A stretch of 11,928 bases of DNA from Deltaproteobacteria bacterium (GCA_020342025.1 CP070840.1:4005804-4017731), one strand, 5' to 3'. Positions 1 through 7,633 are shown, counted from the stretch's first letter. Program-made: numbers and translations. The notes: a model not told the origin generated them from the letters alone.

Positions 1-595
1 ACTCCATATCCGTCTTAAGGCTGATTTTTACCTCATCATCGAAGTCATCCCCCGGTCCCCACCCATGTTCTTTTTTTCTCCGGGAGGAGGAATGGGACAT
101 TTCAGCCAAACCTCCTCTTGAGTCCCATTTCTCCATTTCCCGCTGACAGGGAACACACCGGGTCGCTTCTGGGACAATCAACAGTCGCTCATCAGGAATT
201 CGCTTGCCACAATCTTCGCACCGCCCAAATTCTTCATCCTCTCCAATCCTGCGAATAAGGGTTTCGATCTTTTTCAATTCCTGGTTTTTTCTCTCCAGGA
301 GTCTGTAATGTGTCTGGGCTGAAATCTCCCTTTCGGCCTGATCCACCTCTTCTATAAAATCATGGGCAGAAATTAGCCCTTCATATGCCTTTTGACTTTC
401 CGCCAGGCGCTTGAGTGCCTCTTCCACTTCCTGTCTTTTAGCCGTCAAATTTTCAAGAGATCTTGCGCGGAACGCTTCGCTATTACTTGAAGTTCTTCTC
501 TTCCTCTTCTTTTTCTCGCTCCCGGATCCAGCGATAGCCATGATTTTATTCTTATTGGGCTTTGATCCCCTCACTACAGCTTTTTCTTTCATCAT
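1..595 (-). CDS. DksA/TraR-family C4 zinc-finger protein (partial, runs off left edge)
   Basis: My reading of the minus strand is open from an ATG at 595 to the window edge, giving 198 codons with no stop. The clearest feature is a four-cysteine zinc finger, C126-x2-C129-x17-C147-x2-C150, with the exact spacing of DksA. It is preceded by a charged, probably coiled-coil stretch (about residues 50-120). DksA proteins bind in the RNA polymerase secondary channel and adjust initiation, often together with ppGpp. At the likely coiled-coil tip, the DxxDxA motif of DksA appears as E82-x-x-D85-x-A87, so one of the two acidic residues is Glu. The N-terminal 40 residues are very Lys/Arg-rich. At least 48 residues follow the zinc finger, whereas E. 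coli DksA (151 aa) ends soon after it. GGAGG at 601-597 lies 1 nt from the ATG at 595 and 4 nt from a second ATG at 592, so 592 may be the real start. The family is confident; a true DksA role is not. Confidence 0.88.
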   Translation of the reverse strand, partial: MMKEKAVVRGSKPNKNKIMAIAGSGSEKKKRKRRTSSNSEAFRARSLENLTAKRQEVEEALKRLAESQKAYEGLISAHDFIEEVDQAEREISAQTHYRLLERKNQELKKIETLIRRIGEDEEFGRCEDCGKRIPDERLLIVPEATRCVPCQREMEKWDSRGGLAEMSHSSSRRKKEHGWGPGDDFDDEVKISLKTDME

Positions 596-637
596 TCCTC
601 CGACAATGGCTGTGGGTCTTTTGTTAAAAGCGAATGA

Positions 638-665
638 ATCTTAAGCCGTTTTTTGATTTTGTCAA
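638..665 (-). promoter_or_regulatory. Sigma-70-like promoter for the DksA-like gene
   Basis: On the minus strand a perfect -35 TTGACA (665-660) is followed by a 16-bp spacer and a -10-like TAAGAT (643-638, 4 of 6 matches). Transcription would start near 631, leaving a leader of about 36 nt before the ATG at 595. The -10 is mediocre, so the call rests mainly on the -35 and its position. Confidence 0.5.
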
Positions 666-768
666 GCTTTGCCGTTATTTATATATGTTTTTTCCCTTAC
701 CAACGAGGGCCCCGGAGCAAAGTTAGGTGTCTCAATACCCTTCTAAGATCTCTGATTCTTGCCGCCAG

Positions 769-969
769 TCAGTCGACGAGGAAAATCTTGTTCTTATCCG
801 AAAGGGGGTAGCCGAGCGCCAATATAATCCTTCTCATGGTTTCCAGACGGCAAGAAAATCCTTTCTCGATCCGGGCAATGGTCAGAGGTGAAACGCCCGC
901 TTTCCTGGCAAGCTCGGCCTTGCTCATCAAACGTTCCTCCCTCTTCCTCTTTACATGATTGTGACCCAA
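769..969 (-). CDS. Small XRE/Cro-type helix-turn-helix regulator
   Basis: This is a 66-residue protein that is almost entirely one HTH_3 domain. Helix 1 lies around VKRKREERL (6-14), the helix-turn-helix is SKAELARKAGVSPLTIARIEKG (16-37, reading across the motif), and the remaining helices contain ETMRRIILALGYPLSDK. Such proteins bind short palindromes and commonly repress their own gene. The frame extends to a TTG at 1017, but the promoter predicts transcription from about 1014, so that start is unlikely. I chose the TTG at 969 because GGAG (978-975) lies 5 nt upstream and the domain stays whole. The ATG at 927 also has a good GGAGG, but starting there would remove helix 1. No toxin gene is adjacent, so an antitoxin role is not supported. 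The gene ends about 125 bp before the DksA-like promoter. Confidence 0.8.
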   Translation of the reverse strand: MGHNHVKRKREERLMSKAELARKAGVSPLTIARIEKGFSCRLETMRRIILALGYPLSDKNKIFLVD

Positions 970-1020
970 AAGGTCTCCGAATTTTGGTTTGTTGGAAACG
1001 AAGCAAAGAAATAACAATCA

Positions 1021-1048
1021 ATTATATGCATATAATCATATTTGTCAA
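1021..1048 (-). promoter_or_regulatory. Promoter with palindromic operator for the XRE regulator
   Basis: On the minus strand there is a consensus -35 TTGACA (1048-1043), a 16-bp spacer and a consensus -10 TATAAT (1026-1021). The -10 is one end of a perfect 16-bp palindrome, ATTATATGCATATAAT (1021-1036), so a dimeric regulator bound there would cover the -10 and part of the spacer. The predicted start of transcription is near 1014. Autorepression by the adjacent XRE protein is an inference. Confidence 0.75.
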
Positions 1049-1272
1049 TTTTTTTGTATAACTTATTAAAAATTTATATAATTTATATATATTTTGTGTC
1101 CATCAAAGGATATTGACACCATATGTTGTACCCCGTCCACCGTCGAGCTTTGATGTCACTGATTTTCAGAGGGCGTAATCAAATCTCCACCGTGAAAACA
1201 AACCTCGTCAAGGTGAAATAAAATCGAGGGGGGTGAAGCAATAGCGGAGGAGGATGATTCGTTTTGAGCACG
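1049..1272. other. Non-coding spacer, AT-rich at the left
   Basis: This lies between the XRE promoter and the end of the transglutaminase-like gene. The left 60 bp are almost pure A/T (runs of TTTATATA). The rest is ordinary sequence with no convincing gene. On the minus strand, CCTCG and CGAGG can pair across a 17-nt loop (about 1209-1235) just before TTTGTTTT, which could be a weak terminator for the upstream operon. The stem is only 5 bp, so I do not call it. Confidence 0.4.
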
Positions 1273-1932
1273 TTAGAGATTCTTCAGGTAACCGGGTGTC
1301 CAGCAACGCCGGTTGGGATAATAAAGGGGCTTGCGATGTAGATATCGCTTCCTATAATTCACGTAGCGGTTCAGCCAATATCCATACCGTTGTTTGGACA
1401 TGCGGAAAGGCCGATGGGGCATCTGGATGAGGTACTTCTCCACCTTCCAGACGTTTCGCTCAGAGAGTCTCCAGTCGTAGGGGCCAAGATCGGCCAGATT
1501 GCCGACGCCGAAGCTGACGATACGCCCCGAGAGGTCAATGTAAGGGTCGGCGTAACTGTCGACCAGTTGTCGAAGAGTGCGAAAAACAGGCCTTCTGCCG
1601 TGTAAACCTGGATCGCGAGAGCGAGACACCGTGCCCCACTTGCCCCCTTTTCGGTAAAGGAAAAGGACGTGATCAAGGTCGTCTTGTGACTCGAGATCGA
1701 GCAGCAGGGTGGGATAACCATGTTGCTCCAGGATCACGGCAGCGGACAATGCGGCCTCTAGGCAGTGGGCGGACATGAACCTAATGACCGTCCTAAAGCT
1801 GTGTAACGTCTCCTTGCTTTTTTCATGGTTGTAAGGGAGCGCATTGAGGAACTGTTGCACCTGATAGGGGGTCCTATGCTGGCAGATGATCTTCCACTCT
1901 TTGGTGGTGAAGGCCTGAGGTTTAGGCGTCAT
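1273..1932 (-). CDS. Transglutaminase-like / cysteine-peptidase-fold protein of unknown role
   Basis: The 219-residue protein has a core at about 44-130 resembling the transglutaminase-like superfamily. Cys57 lies in HCLEAAL at the start of a helix, His88 in DDLDHVLFLY on the next strand, and Asp107 in SRSRDPGL could complete a Cys-His-Asp triad. Related bacterial proteins have the same layout of Cys helix, LLLDLE strand, DHV and W-G. The C-terminal third (150-219) is rich in Tyr, Arg and Trp (for example YGYWLNRYVNYRKRYLHRK) and strongly basic. No signal peptide or membrane segment is visible, so it is probably cytoplasmic. It is the last gene of the RND cassette, 48 nt after the adaptor stop, so co-transcription is likely. 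The Shine-Dalgarno sequence is weak (AGAGA just before the ATG). The fold is moderately sure; the substrate, and whether it is a protease, amidase or inactive, cannot be told. Confidence 0.75.
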   Translation of the reverse strand: MTPKPQAFTTKEWKIICQHRTPYQVQQFLNALPYNHEKSKETLHSFRTVIRFMSAHCLEAALSAAVILEQHGYPTLLLDLESQDDLDHVLFLYRKGGKWGTVSRSRDPGLHGRRPVFRTLRQLVDSYADPYIDLSGRIVSFGVGNLADLGPYDWRLSERNVWKVEKYLIQMPHRPFRMSKQRYGYWLNRYVNYRKRYLHRKPLYYPNRRCWTPGYLKNL

Positions 1933-1980
1933 TTCTCTGTAAATCTGGGGGATAGCATCTTGTCAGGGAAGAGCACAAGA

Positions 1981-3045
1981 TTACGGTTCAGGGACCAGAA
2001 CTTTCTCGCCGGCGACCAGGCCGCTGATCACCTGGACCCGTTCTGCACCGGCGCGTGCGCCCAGGCGCACATAACGACGCACAGGTCCCTGCTCTGTTTT
2101 CACGATGACAAAGTCGAGCTGCCCCACCTGTGTCACCGCCCTTGAGGGTATGTAGATCTTCTGGGTTTGTCCGATAGGGATCAGCAGTCTGCCAAACATG
2201 CCCGGATAAAGACCAAAACTCTCTCTTAGGCCCACCTTGACAAGAAACGAGCGCGAGCCGGGATCCGCGGAAGGAACAATCTCTTCCACCACAGCCTCAA
2301 ACGCCCTATCAAGCGCGTCCACCTTGACAGTAAGGTCCTGACTCCTTGTCAGCTTTGAAGCCACGGACTCTCGAACGCTTGCTTCAAGCCGAAGGGTATC
2401 AGGATCATACATGCGAAGCAGGGCCTCGCCCTGTCGGGCCGTGTCGCCGGGGTCCGCGTAGCGCTCCACAACGCGGCCCGAGATGGGTGCTGCGATCGAG
2501 CTGTAACTGAGTGCGGCCTTTGCCTCGTCTTCTTGTCGTTGCGCCAGTAAAAGTTGAGCCCTGGCGGTGCGCAATGCAGCCTCCACGCGATCCAGCTTCG
2601 CCTTTGAAACAGCACCAGAGTCTGCTCTAAAAATCCGCTGGATCCGTTCGGAGTCCTGTTCAGCCAATGACAGATTGGCCTTTGCGGCGAGGACCGCTTG
2701 ATGCGCCTGGCCAACCCTCGCCTGAAGCTCCCTCGAATCCAGTTCCGCCAGGACCTCACCCCGCTTCACTTCATCACCGGCGCGGACTGAGATGGTGGAG
2801 ATCTTGGCGGTAATTAAAGGAGAGATCACAGTTTCTACTTTGGCCCGAATGGTTCCTGGGGCCTGCTCTATGACCGGCTCTGTCGTGACTTCAACGATCA
2901 GGATCGCTCCATCACCACGGGATGGTAAGACACCCTTGAAATCAACAGGGATCTTCTCTTCAAAAAATCCCGCCAAGTAAGCCATGACGATACCAAGCAG
3001 CGCCAAGGCAAATACTATTCCTGTTATCTTCAATGCCGTTTTCAC
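1981..3045 (-). CDS. RND efflux periplasmic adaptor subunit (HlyD/AcrA-type membrane fusion protein)
   Basis: This 354-residue protein bridges an inner-membrane RND pump and an outer-membrane channel. Residues 7-27 form one hydrophobic segment (signal anchor or signal peptide). No lipobox Cys follows, unlike lipoprotein AcrA. The two half-lipoyl segments lie at about 70-105 (VISPLITAKISTISVRAGDEV) and 180-215 (YSSIAAPISGRVVERYADPGD). Between them is a helical hairpin at about 106-178, rich in Ala, Gln and Glu. The beta-barrel and membrane-proximal domains follow (220-354), with the usual GLYPGMFGRLLIP and ending GLVAGEKVLVPEP. The start is GTG at 3045, overlapping the permease stop by 4 nt (GTGA), which indicates translational coupling. 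The length is normal for the family. The substrate cannot be read from sequence. Confidence 0.95.
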   Translation of the reverse strand: MKTALKITGIVFALALLGIVMAYLAGFFEEKIPVDFKGVLPSRGDGAILIVEVTTEPVIEQAPGTIRAKVETVISPLITAKISTISVRAGDEVKRGEVLAELDSRELQARVGQAHQAVLAAKANLSLAEQDSERIQRIFRADSGAVSKAKLDRVEAALRTARAQLLLAQRQEDEAKAALSYSSIAAPISGRVVERYADPGDTARQGEALLRMYDPDTLRLEASVRESVASKLTRSQDLTVKVDALDRAFEAVVEEIVPSADPGSRSFLVKVGLRESFGLYPGMFGRLLIPIGQTQKIYIPSRAVTQVGQLDFVIVKTEQGPVRRYVRLGARAGAERVQVISGLVAGEKVLVPEP

Positions 3046-6000
3046 GTTTCCACGTCCCTCCTCGGAGGCAGACCGTGCCTCGGTTTATTGCCGTAGACCA
3101 GATTGTAAAGCACCGGAACCACGAAAAGCGTAAACATGGTTGATGCACCGATGCCAAAAATGATAGCCCACGCCAGACCACTAAAAATGGGGTCGAGTGT
3201 GATCACCAGATTGCCCAGTAGTGTTGTTCCAGCCGTGAGAAAAATGGGACGCATGCGCACAGCACCAGATTGCACAAGGGCCTCACGTAGATCCTTACCC
3301 TCACGCAAGGCGCCCTGAATGAATTCCACAAGGATAAGTGAATTGCGAACCACGATTCCTGCCAGTGCGATCATGCCAATCATGGCCGTGGCCGTAAAGA
3401 GAATGGGATTGGGAAATCCCGCGACCACTCGCTCTCCAAGGTGGTTCAGCAACCAAAACCCTGGCATGATGCCGATGATTGAGAGCGGTATGGCCAGCAT
3501 GATAATGGCCGTCACGGCGGACAGGCCCGTTTGAATACGGAGCACCAGGAAGATACCCAAAAGGGCAACAGCAAATGCTATCCCCAGGTCGCGGAACACG
3601 CGCAAAGTAATCTTCCACTCTCCCTCCCCTTTCCATACCACCTGAATCCCTTCTGGTAGCGTCCACGGCAATCCTCCACCTGAGCTGAGATAAGTGCGCC
3701 GATCCAACGATATGGGCTGGCTGTCTTTGGAGTCCTTGTTCATGTCGCCTGAAACGTCCAGCACGATCTCTGCCGGTGTTCGACCAGCCACCTCAGCAAA
3801 GACATAGACGACGGACTTGAGATTTTTGTGATAGATGATCTTATCTTGCACCCGCGGATGCAACTCCCCGAGTTCAGCAAGGGGAACGATGGGCTGCGGC
3901 GCATCGCGAATACCCGATTTTTCTCGGATCTTCGTGATGCCTGGCCTTCCTTTGAGGTGCAGGGTTGTGAGTGCATCGGCTGAAGTCCGAATGTGGAGGG
4001 GAAGCCTCAAGACGACAGGCAAAGGATTAACCTCGCTCGGGATGTTCATGTACCCCGCCACAAGGCCCTGATTGGCAAGGTGAATGGTGGCAGCAATGTC
4101 CTCCGTACCAATACCGGACAACGCCGCCTTTTCTTTGTCTGGCACAAAAATGACTTTTTCCTGATCCTCTCCAACAGATGTATCCACATCCACGACAAAA
4201 GCTTCTCGCTTGAGCCGCTCCTCCAACACTTTTGCAGCCTCCTGCAAAGACGCGTAAGGGGTGGCTTTTCCGCCGTAAAGCTCTGCCGTTACCGTGGAAA
4301 TCACAGGGGGTCCCGGTGGCACTTCAACAAGCTTGATAAGGGCATTGGTGGCTTTTGCGATCTGTTCCAAATCGCGTCGGATACGCAACAGAATGGCGTG
4401 GGACTGCTGGTACCTGCGTTGTCGCTCGGCAAGAGTAACGCGGATATCTGCATAGTGAGCACCCTGGCGCAGGTAGTAATGTCGTACCATGCCGTTGAAA
4501 TCCATTGGCGACGGCATACCCACAAAGGCCGTGTAGTCTCTCACCTCAGGAACTGAACTCAAATAGGTGCTTAAAGCGGTAACGACCCCTTGGGTCCTTT
4601 CAAGTGTCGTGCCTTCAGGCATATCCACAACCACCTGGAACTCATTCTTGTTGTCGTATGGGAGGAGCTTGAGTGGTATCAGCCGAAAAGCGGGCAATAG
4701 GGCCGATACGAGAAGCAGCAAGGCTACAATGGCGAGAAACATCCAGGAGCGGCTATTCGTGCTAAGGAGCGGTCTCAACAAGGATGCATAGATACGATAC
4801 AAACGGGTTTCGGTGATGTGGTATGGGGAATCTTCACGGGACGGCTTGATAAGCTTGTAGGCGAGCCATGGCGTCACCAGGAAGGCAACCACTGTGCTCA
4901 TGATCACACTCACGGGCACGTTAAATGCCATGGGGGCCATGTACGGGCCCATCATTCCGGTGATGTAGTGAAGGGGGGCGAAAGCGAAAATGATGGCAAT
5001 GGTGGACATGATGAGGGGGCTGCGGATTTCCGCCATGGCCAGGAGCACCCTGAGGGGACGTGGGCGCGGACTTATACGCAGATACCGCTCAATGTTGTCC
5101 ACACCCGTTATGGGATCATCGACGAGGAGACCTAGGGCGAGGATGAGTGCGAAGAGGGTGACGCGATTGATGGTGTAGCCTGCAAACAGGTCAAGAATCA
5201 AGGTGATGCCATAACAAATGGGCACGGCCAGACCCACAACCAGGGCAGCCCGCCAACCCAGGAAAATCCCTATGAAAATCACTACCGTAAGAACCGCAAC
5301 AAGAAGGCTGGAGGCGAGATTGTTTATCTTGTCGTTGGCTGTCTCGCCATAATTTCGAATGATTCTGTATTGTACCTCAGGCGGGAAGATCTCGCGCTTT
5401 AGTTTAGAGAAATAGTCCTCCACCTCCCTGGCCACCCAGACCGCATTGGCCCCTTTTTTCTTGGCGATGGAAATGGCCACAGCAGGATAAACATCCGGGT
5501 AGTTCTGCAACAAGTTGGACGCGGGGCCAAAGCCAATCCACGTATAGCTGTCAGGCTCGGCAGGGCCATCGATTAGACGCGCCACATCTCTGAGATAAAC
5601 GGGTACACCGTCAACCACATTGATCGCCAGCTTTGCCAGTTCGTCCGCGCTTTGGATGAAGTCCCCTGCCTCCACCACGATCTCTCGATCCATAACCTGG
5701 ATTTCACCCGCTGGAAGAAGCTTATTTGAGACATCTATGGCCCAAGCCACCTCCAGAGGAGCAGTCTGCCTCGCTGTCAGTGCGTTCAGATCCAATTCAA
5801 CCCTAATCTGCCTCGGCCGGCCGCCTGTGACCTGGAGCTTGTTGGTGTTCTCGATGGACTGCAGATCGTGCTCTATCTCCTCGGCGAGCCGTCTCAACTC
5901 GTGATCACTGGTCAAATGGGGGTTTTCACTCCACAACAGCGCGACCACGATGGGCACATCATCGATCTCAATGGGCTTGACCACCCAGGATTTGACCGAG

Positions 6001-6395
6001 GCCGGAATACGATCTGTTTGAGAGAATATCTTGTTGTAGATCTTGATCAGGGAGTCCTCTCGGTCCTCTCCCACGTGAAAGCGGACCGTAACCACGCAAC
6101 GCTCGGGCATGGACATGGAGTAGACATACTCCACACCATCGATCTGATAGAGAAATTTTTCAAGGGGTGTGGCAATCTGGCGCTCCACTTGCTGGGCGCT
6201 AAGGCCAGGTGCTGACACGAGCACGTCCGCCAAGGGCACGATGATCTGAGGTTCTTCCTCACGCGGTGTGATCATCAATGCGACCATACCACCCAAAAGA
6301 GCGCCAATCAGCAAGACCAAAGGCAAAGGCCCCGCCATTACGCCGCCGAGCAGGCGCGATAGCCCATCCAGTTTTTGCGAAGGAGAGTCTGCCAT
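3042..6395 (-). CDS. RND efflux transporter permease (AcrB/MdtB/CzcA superfamily)
   Basis: This is a 1117-residue inner-membrane pump driven by proton flow, with the usual two repeats. TM1 is at 23-42, a large periplasmic domain at about 43-355, TM2-TM6 at about 361-510, TM7 at 551-571, a second periplasmic domain at about 572-930, and TM8-TM12 to about 1100. In TM4 the paired proton-relay acids are present as D426-D427, in GLLVDDPITGVDN; Pro and Gly replace residues that are usually Ala and Val. In TM10, the place of the AcrB Lys940 is taken by Arg1017 (VVRNSLILVEF). It is somewhat longer than AcrB (1049 aa). These features point to a clade common in anaerobic Proteobacteria rather than the AcrB core group. 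No clear Shine-Dalgarno precedes the ATG at 6395. The adaptor gene overlaps its end. No outer-membrane factor is nearby. Metal versus organic substrate cannot be decided; no Met/His-rich metal site is seen. Confidence 0.96.
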   Translation of the reverse strand: MADSPSQKLDGLSRLLGGVMAGPLPLVLLIGALLGGMVALMITPREEEPQIIVPLADVLVSAPGLSAQQVERQIATPLEKFLYQIDGVEYVYSMSMPERCVVTVRFHVGEDREDSLIKIYNKIFSQTDRIPASVKSWVVKPIEIDDVPIVVALLWSENPHLTSDHELRRLAEEIEHDLQSIENTNKLQVTGGRPRQIRVELDLNALTARQTAPLEVAWAIDVSNKLLPAGEIQVMDREIVVEAGDFIQSADELAKLAINVVDGVPVYLRDVARLIDGPAEPDSYTWIGFGPASNLLQNYPDVYPAVAISIAKKKGANAVWVAREVEDYFSKLKREIFPPEVQYRIIRNYGETANDKINNLASSLLVAVLTVVIFIGIFLGWRAALVVGLAVPICYGITLILDLFAGYTINRVTLFALILALGLLVDDPITGVDNIERYLRISPRPRPLRVLLAMAEIRSPLIMSTIAIIFAFAPLHYITGMMGPYMAPMAFNVPVSVIMSTVVAFLVTPWLAYKLIKPSREDSPYHITETRLYRIYASLLRPLLSTNSRSWMFLAIVALLLLVSALLPAFRLIPLKLLPYDNKNEFQVVVDMPEGTTLERTQGVVTALSTYLSSVPEVRDYTAFVGMPSPMDFNGMVRHYYLRQGAHYADIRVTLAERQRRYQQSHAILLRIRRDLEQIAKATNALIKLVEVPPGPPVISTVTAELYGGKATPYASLQEAAKVLEERLKREAFVVDVDTSVGEDQEKVIFVPDKEKAALSGIGTEDIAATIHLANQGLVAGYMNIPSEVNPLPVVLRLPLHIRTSADALTTLHLKGRPGITKIREKSGIRDAPQPIVPLAELGELHPRVQDKIIYHKNLKSVVYVFAEVAGRTPAEIVLDVSGDMNKDSKDSQPISLDRRTYLSSGGGLPWTLPEGIQVVWKGEGEWKITLRVFRDLGIAFAVALLGIFLVLRIQTGLSAVTAIIMLAIPLSIIGIMPGFWLLNHLGERVVAGFPNPILFTATAMIGMIALAGIVVRNSLILVEFIQGALREGKDLREALVQSGAVRMRPIFLTAGTTLLGNLVITLDPIFSGLAWAIIFGIGASTMFTLFVVPVLYNLVYGNKPRHGLPPRRDVET

Positions 6396-6452
6396 TCGAG
6401 GTCGTAGGCTTTTCAGGTGAATGAAGCGTAAGGCTTGTCTCTAAAACGCCAA

Positions 6453-6484
6453 ACTATGGCAAGATTAGAGGGGTATGTCAAGAT
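6453..6484 (-). promoter_or_regulatory. Promoter of the RND operon with 19-bp-period direct repeat
   Basis: On the minus strand, TTGACA (6481-6476), a 17-bp spacer and CATAGT (6458-6453, 4 of 6 matches) form a good sigma-70 promoter. Transcription would start near 6446, about 51 nt before the permease ATG. The -35 and -10 each lie within one copy of an 11-bp direct repeat, ATCTTGACATA (6484-6474) and ATCTTGCCATA (6465-6455), differing at one base and offset by 19 bp. This is a candidate binding site for the TetR protein encoded just upstream, although TetR sites are usually palindromic. Confidence 0.65.
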
Positions 6485-6506
6485 CGGGGCAGGGATGACA
6501 CCCCAT

Positions 6507-7109
6507 TTATTGCTTATGGAAAAACGCCGCCACAATCCGTGAAAGTCGCAGCGTATGCCGTCTAATCTCATCCAGGCTTCTTCCCGGATACTGGGCGTAA
6601 CTGATCATGATTCCATTCAGGGACGAAAAGAGTGCGTGGGAGACGAGGCGGGTCTCCCCATGAAGGCCCGCCTCTTTCACAATGCCCTCAATGCGGTTCA
6701 TGAGCTCCCGCATGATGGGATTCAACCTTTCTATGGCTTTGGCAGAAAGATTGCCCCCGAGCATAAAATGCCCCATCATCTGATAGAAGGTCATGTTTTC
6801 ATTGAGGTAGCTGATGTAGATCTCGCAAAAACTCGTGAGGGAACAGCCGTGCTTCTTCTCATATTCCTCATCCAAACGCTCGGTGATTTCCCGGGCGCCT
6901 GCAAAGAAGACGTCAAGAAAGAGGCCATCGAGATTTTCATAATAGCGGTAGAGGGTCCCAGGGCTGACCCCTGCCTTTCTTGCGATCTCCCTGACCGTCA
7001 CGCTCCTGAAATCCTTGTATGCAAAGAGCTTCCGGGCAGCGGAAAGGATCAGTTCTCGTCTGACTTCCCTCTCTCTTTCTCTGAGTATTTCCAGTGTTGC
7101 GACAGGCAT
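6507..7109 (-). CDS. TetR/AcrR-family transcriptional regulator
   Basis: This 200-residue protein has a classical TetR N-terminal domain. Helix 1 is RRELILSAARKLFAYKDF (18-34), followed by TVREIARKAGVSPGTLYRYYENLDGLF (38-64), which holds the DNA-reading helix. The C-terminal half is helical and has the size of an ordinary ligand-binding and dimer domain, but gives no hint of the ligand. I start at the ATG at 7109 because it begins 17 nt after the stop of the preceding gene, gives the usual family length, and has AGGGGAG upstream (spacing about 11 nt). The frame could also begin at 7160, but that would overlap the upstream gene and add an unconserved-looking leader. It is followed after 111 bp by the RND pump, the usual arrangement for a repressor of an efflux operon. 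It could also act on the dehydrogenase/hydrolase promoters further right. Confidence 0.93.
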   Translation of the reverse strand: MPVATLEILREREREVRRELILSAARKLFAYKDFRSVTVREIARKAGVSPGTLYRYYENLDGLFLDVFFAGAREITERLDEEYEKKHGCSLTSFCEIYISYLNENMTFYQMMGHFMLGGNLSAKAIERLNPIMRELMNRIEGIVKEAGLHGETRLVSHALFSSLNGIMISYAQYPGRSLDEIRRHTLRLSRIVAAFFHKQ

Positions 7110-7126
7110 GGACTTGGCGACTCCCC

Positions 7127-7633
7127 TTACTTGAAGTGGAACCCAACCGTGACATGGCATTGTTGGCCCCTGTATTTCAGACAGCGGCTAAGATCCGGGC
7201 TCAGCGTGTAATCCACTTCCATGGCATCAAACCACCCTTTTATCCTTTCAAAGATTCCGCACTGGTATTCATCTATAAGACCCGCCTCTGTCATTCCCTT
7301 GTGGGCAAAACAGTTTCGCGTCTTGAATAGGACCCTATCGTCACGCTGAAAATCCACGTCTGTTTCCATGAAGGGTGGAACAAGGATCCTCTGAGCTTCT
7401 TGGTATAATTTTTTCAGCTGCGCCATATTCTTCGGAGGATTTGAGCCCGTTCCCCTCAGGAGCCGCTTGAACTCTATTCTGCCCAGGCTTCTACAGACCC
7501 GAAGATTCATAGGGCTCGCCTCAGTCATTCCAAACCTTGAGGCCGCCTCCCTGTACCATAGTGCATCGTGGGTCATCCAGTTTGTCAGGAGGTAATCCTT
7601 CACCTGTTCCCCGTTCATCTTTCTAAAGTCCAT
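7127..7633 (-). CDS. DUF6125 / ATC-hydrolase-like Cys-rich protein
   Basis: This is a 168-residue soluble protein with no signal peptide. Its C-terminal half has a recognisable plan: C108-FAHKGM, then EYQC125-GIFERIKGWFDAM, then SRC151-L and C159-HVTVGFHF at the end. I recall this layout (Cys, KGM, Cys plus amphipathic helix, Cys pair near a terminal beta strand) from proteins annotated DUF6125 or L-2-amino-thiazoline-4-carboxylate hydrolase-like. That assignment is from memory and moderate. The N-terminal half is helical and includes WYREAASRFGM. The frame extends to 7714, but the extra 27 residues (MDSRLRGSDG and following) are translated from a dispersed hairpin repeat, so I start at the ATG at 7633; the ATG at 7618 is another choice. 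The TetR gene follows after 17 nt, so the two are almost certainly one transcript. A sensory or ligand-handling role linked to the TetR protein is speculation. Confidence 0.72.
   Translation of the reverse strand: MDFRKMNGEQVKDYLLTNWMTHDALWYREAASRFGMTEASPMNLRVCRSLGRIEFKRLLRGTGSNPPKNMAQLKKLYQEAQRILVPPFMETDVDFQRDDRVLFKTRNCFAHKGMTEAGLIDEYQCGIFERIKGWFDAMEVDYTLSPDLSRCLKYRGQQCHVTVGFHFK

Noticed and set aside
411..644. Plus-strand 77-codon frame that looks like a hydrophobic membrane protein
   Set aside because: It is the antisense of the Lys/Arg-rich N-terminus and promoter of the DksA-like gene. Poly-Lys codons read backwards give Phe/Leu runs. There is no ribosome-binding site.
769..1017. XRE regulator as part of a toxin-antitoxin pair
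   Set aside because: No second small gene is adjacent on either strand; the neighbour is a DksA-like protein with its own promoter.
3993..4556. Plus-strand 187-codon frame
   Set aside because: Antisense to the RND permease, whose frame is intact and conserved in motifs throughout.
6555..7211. Plus-strand 218-codon frame
   Set aside because: Fully antisense to the well-supported TetR gene; the protein has no recognisable domain and an unnatural composition.
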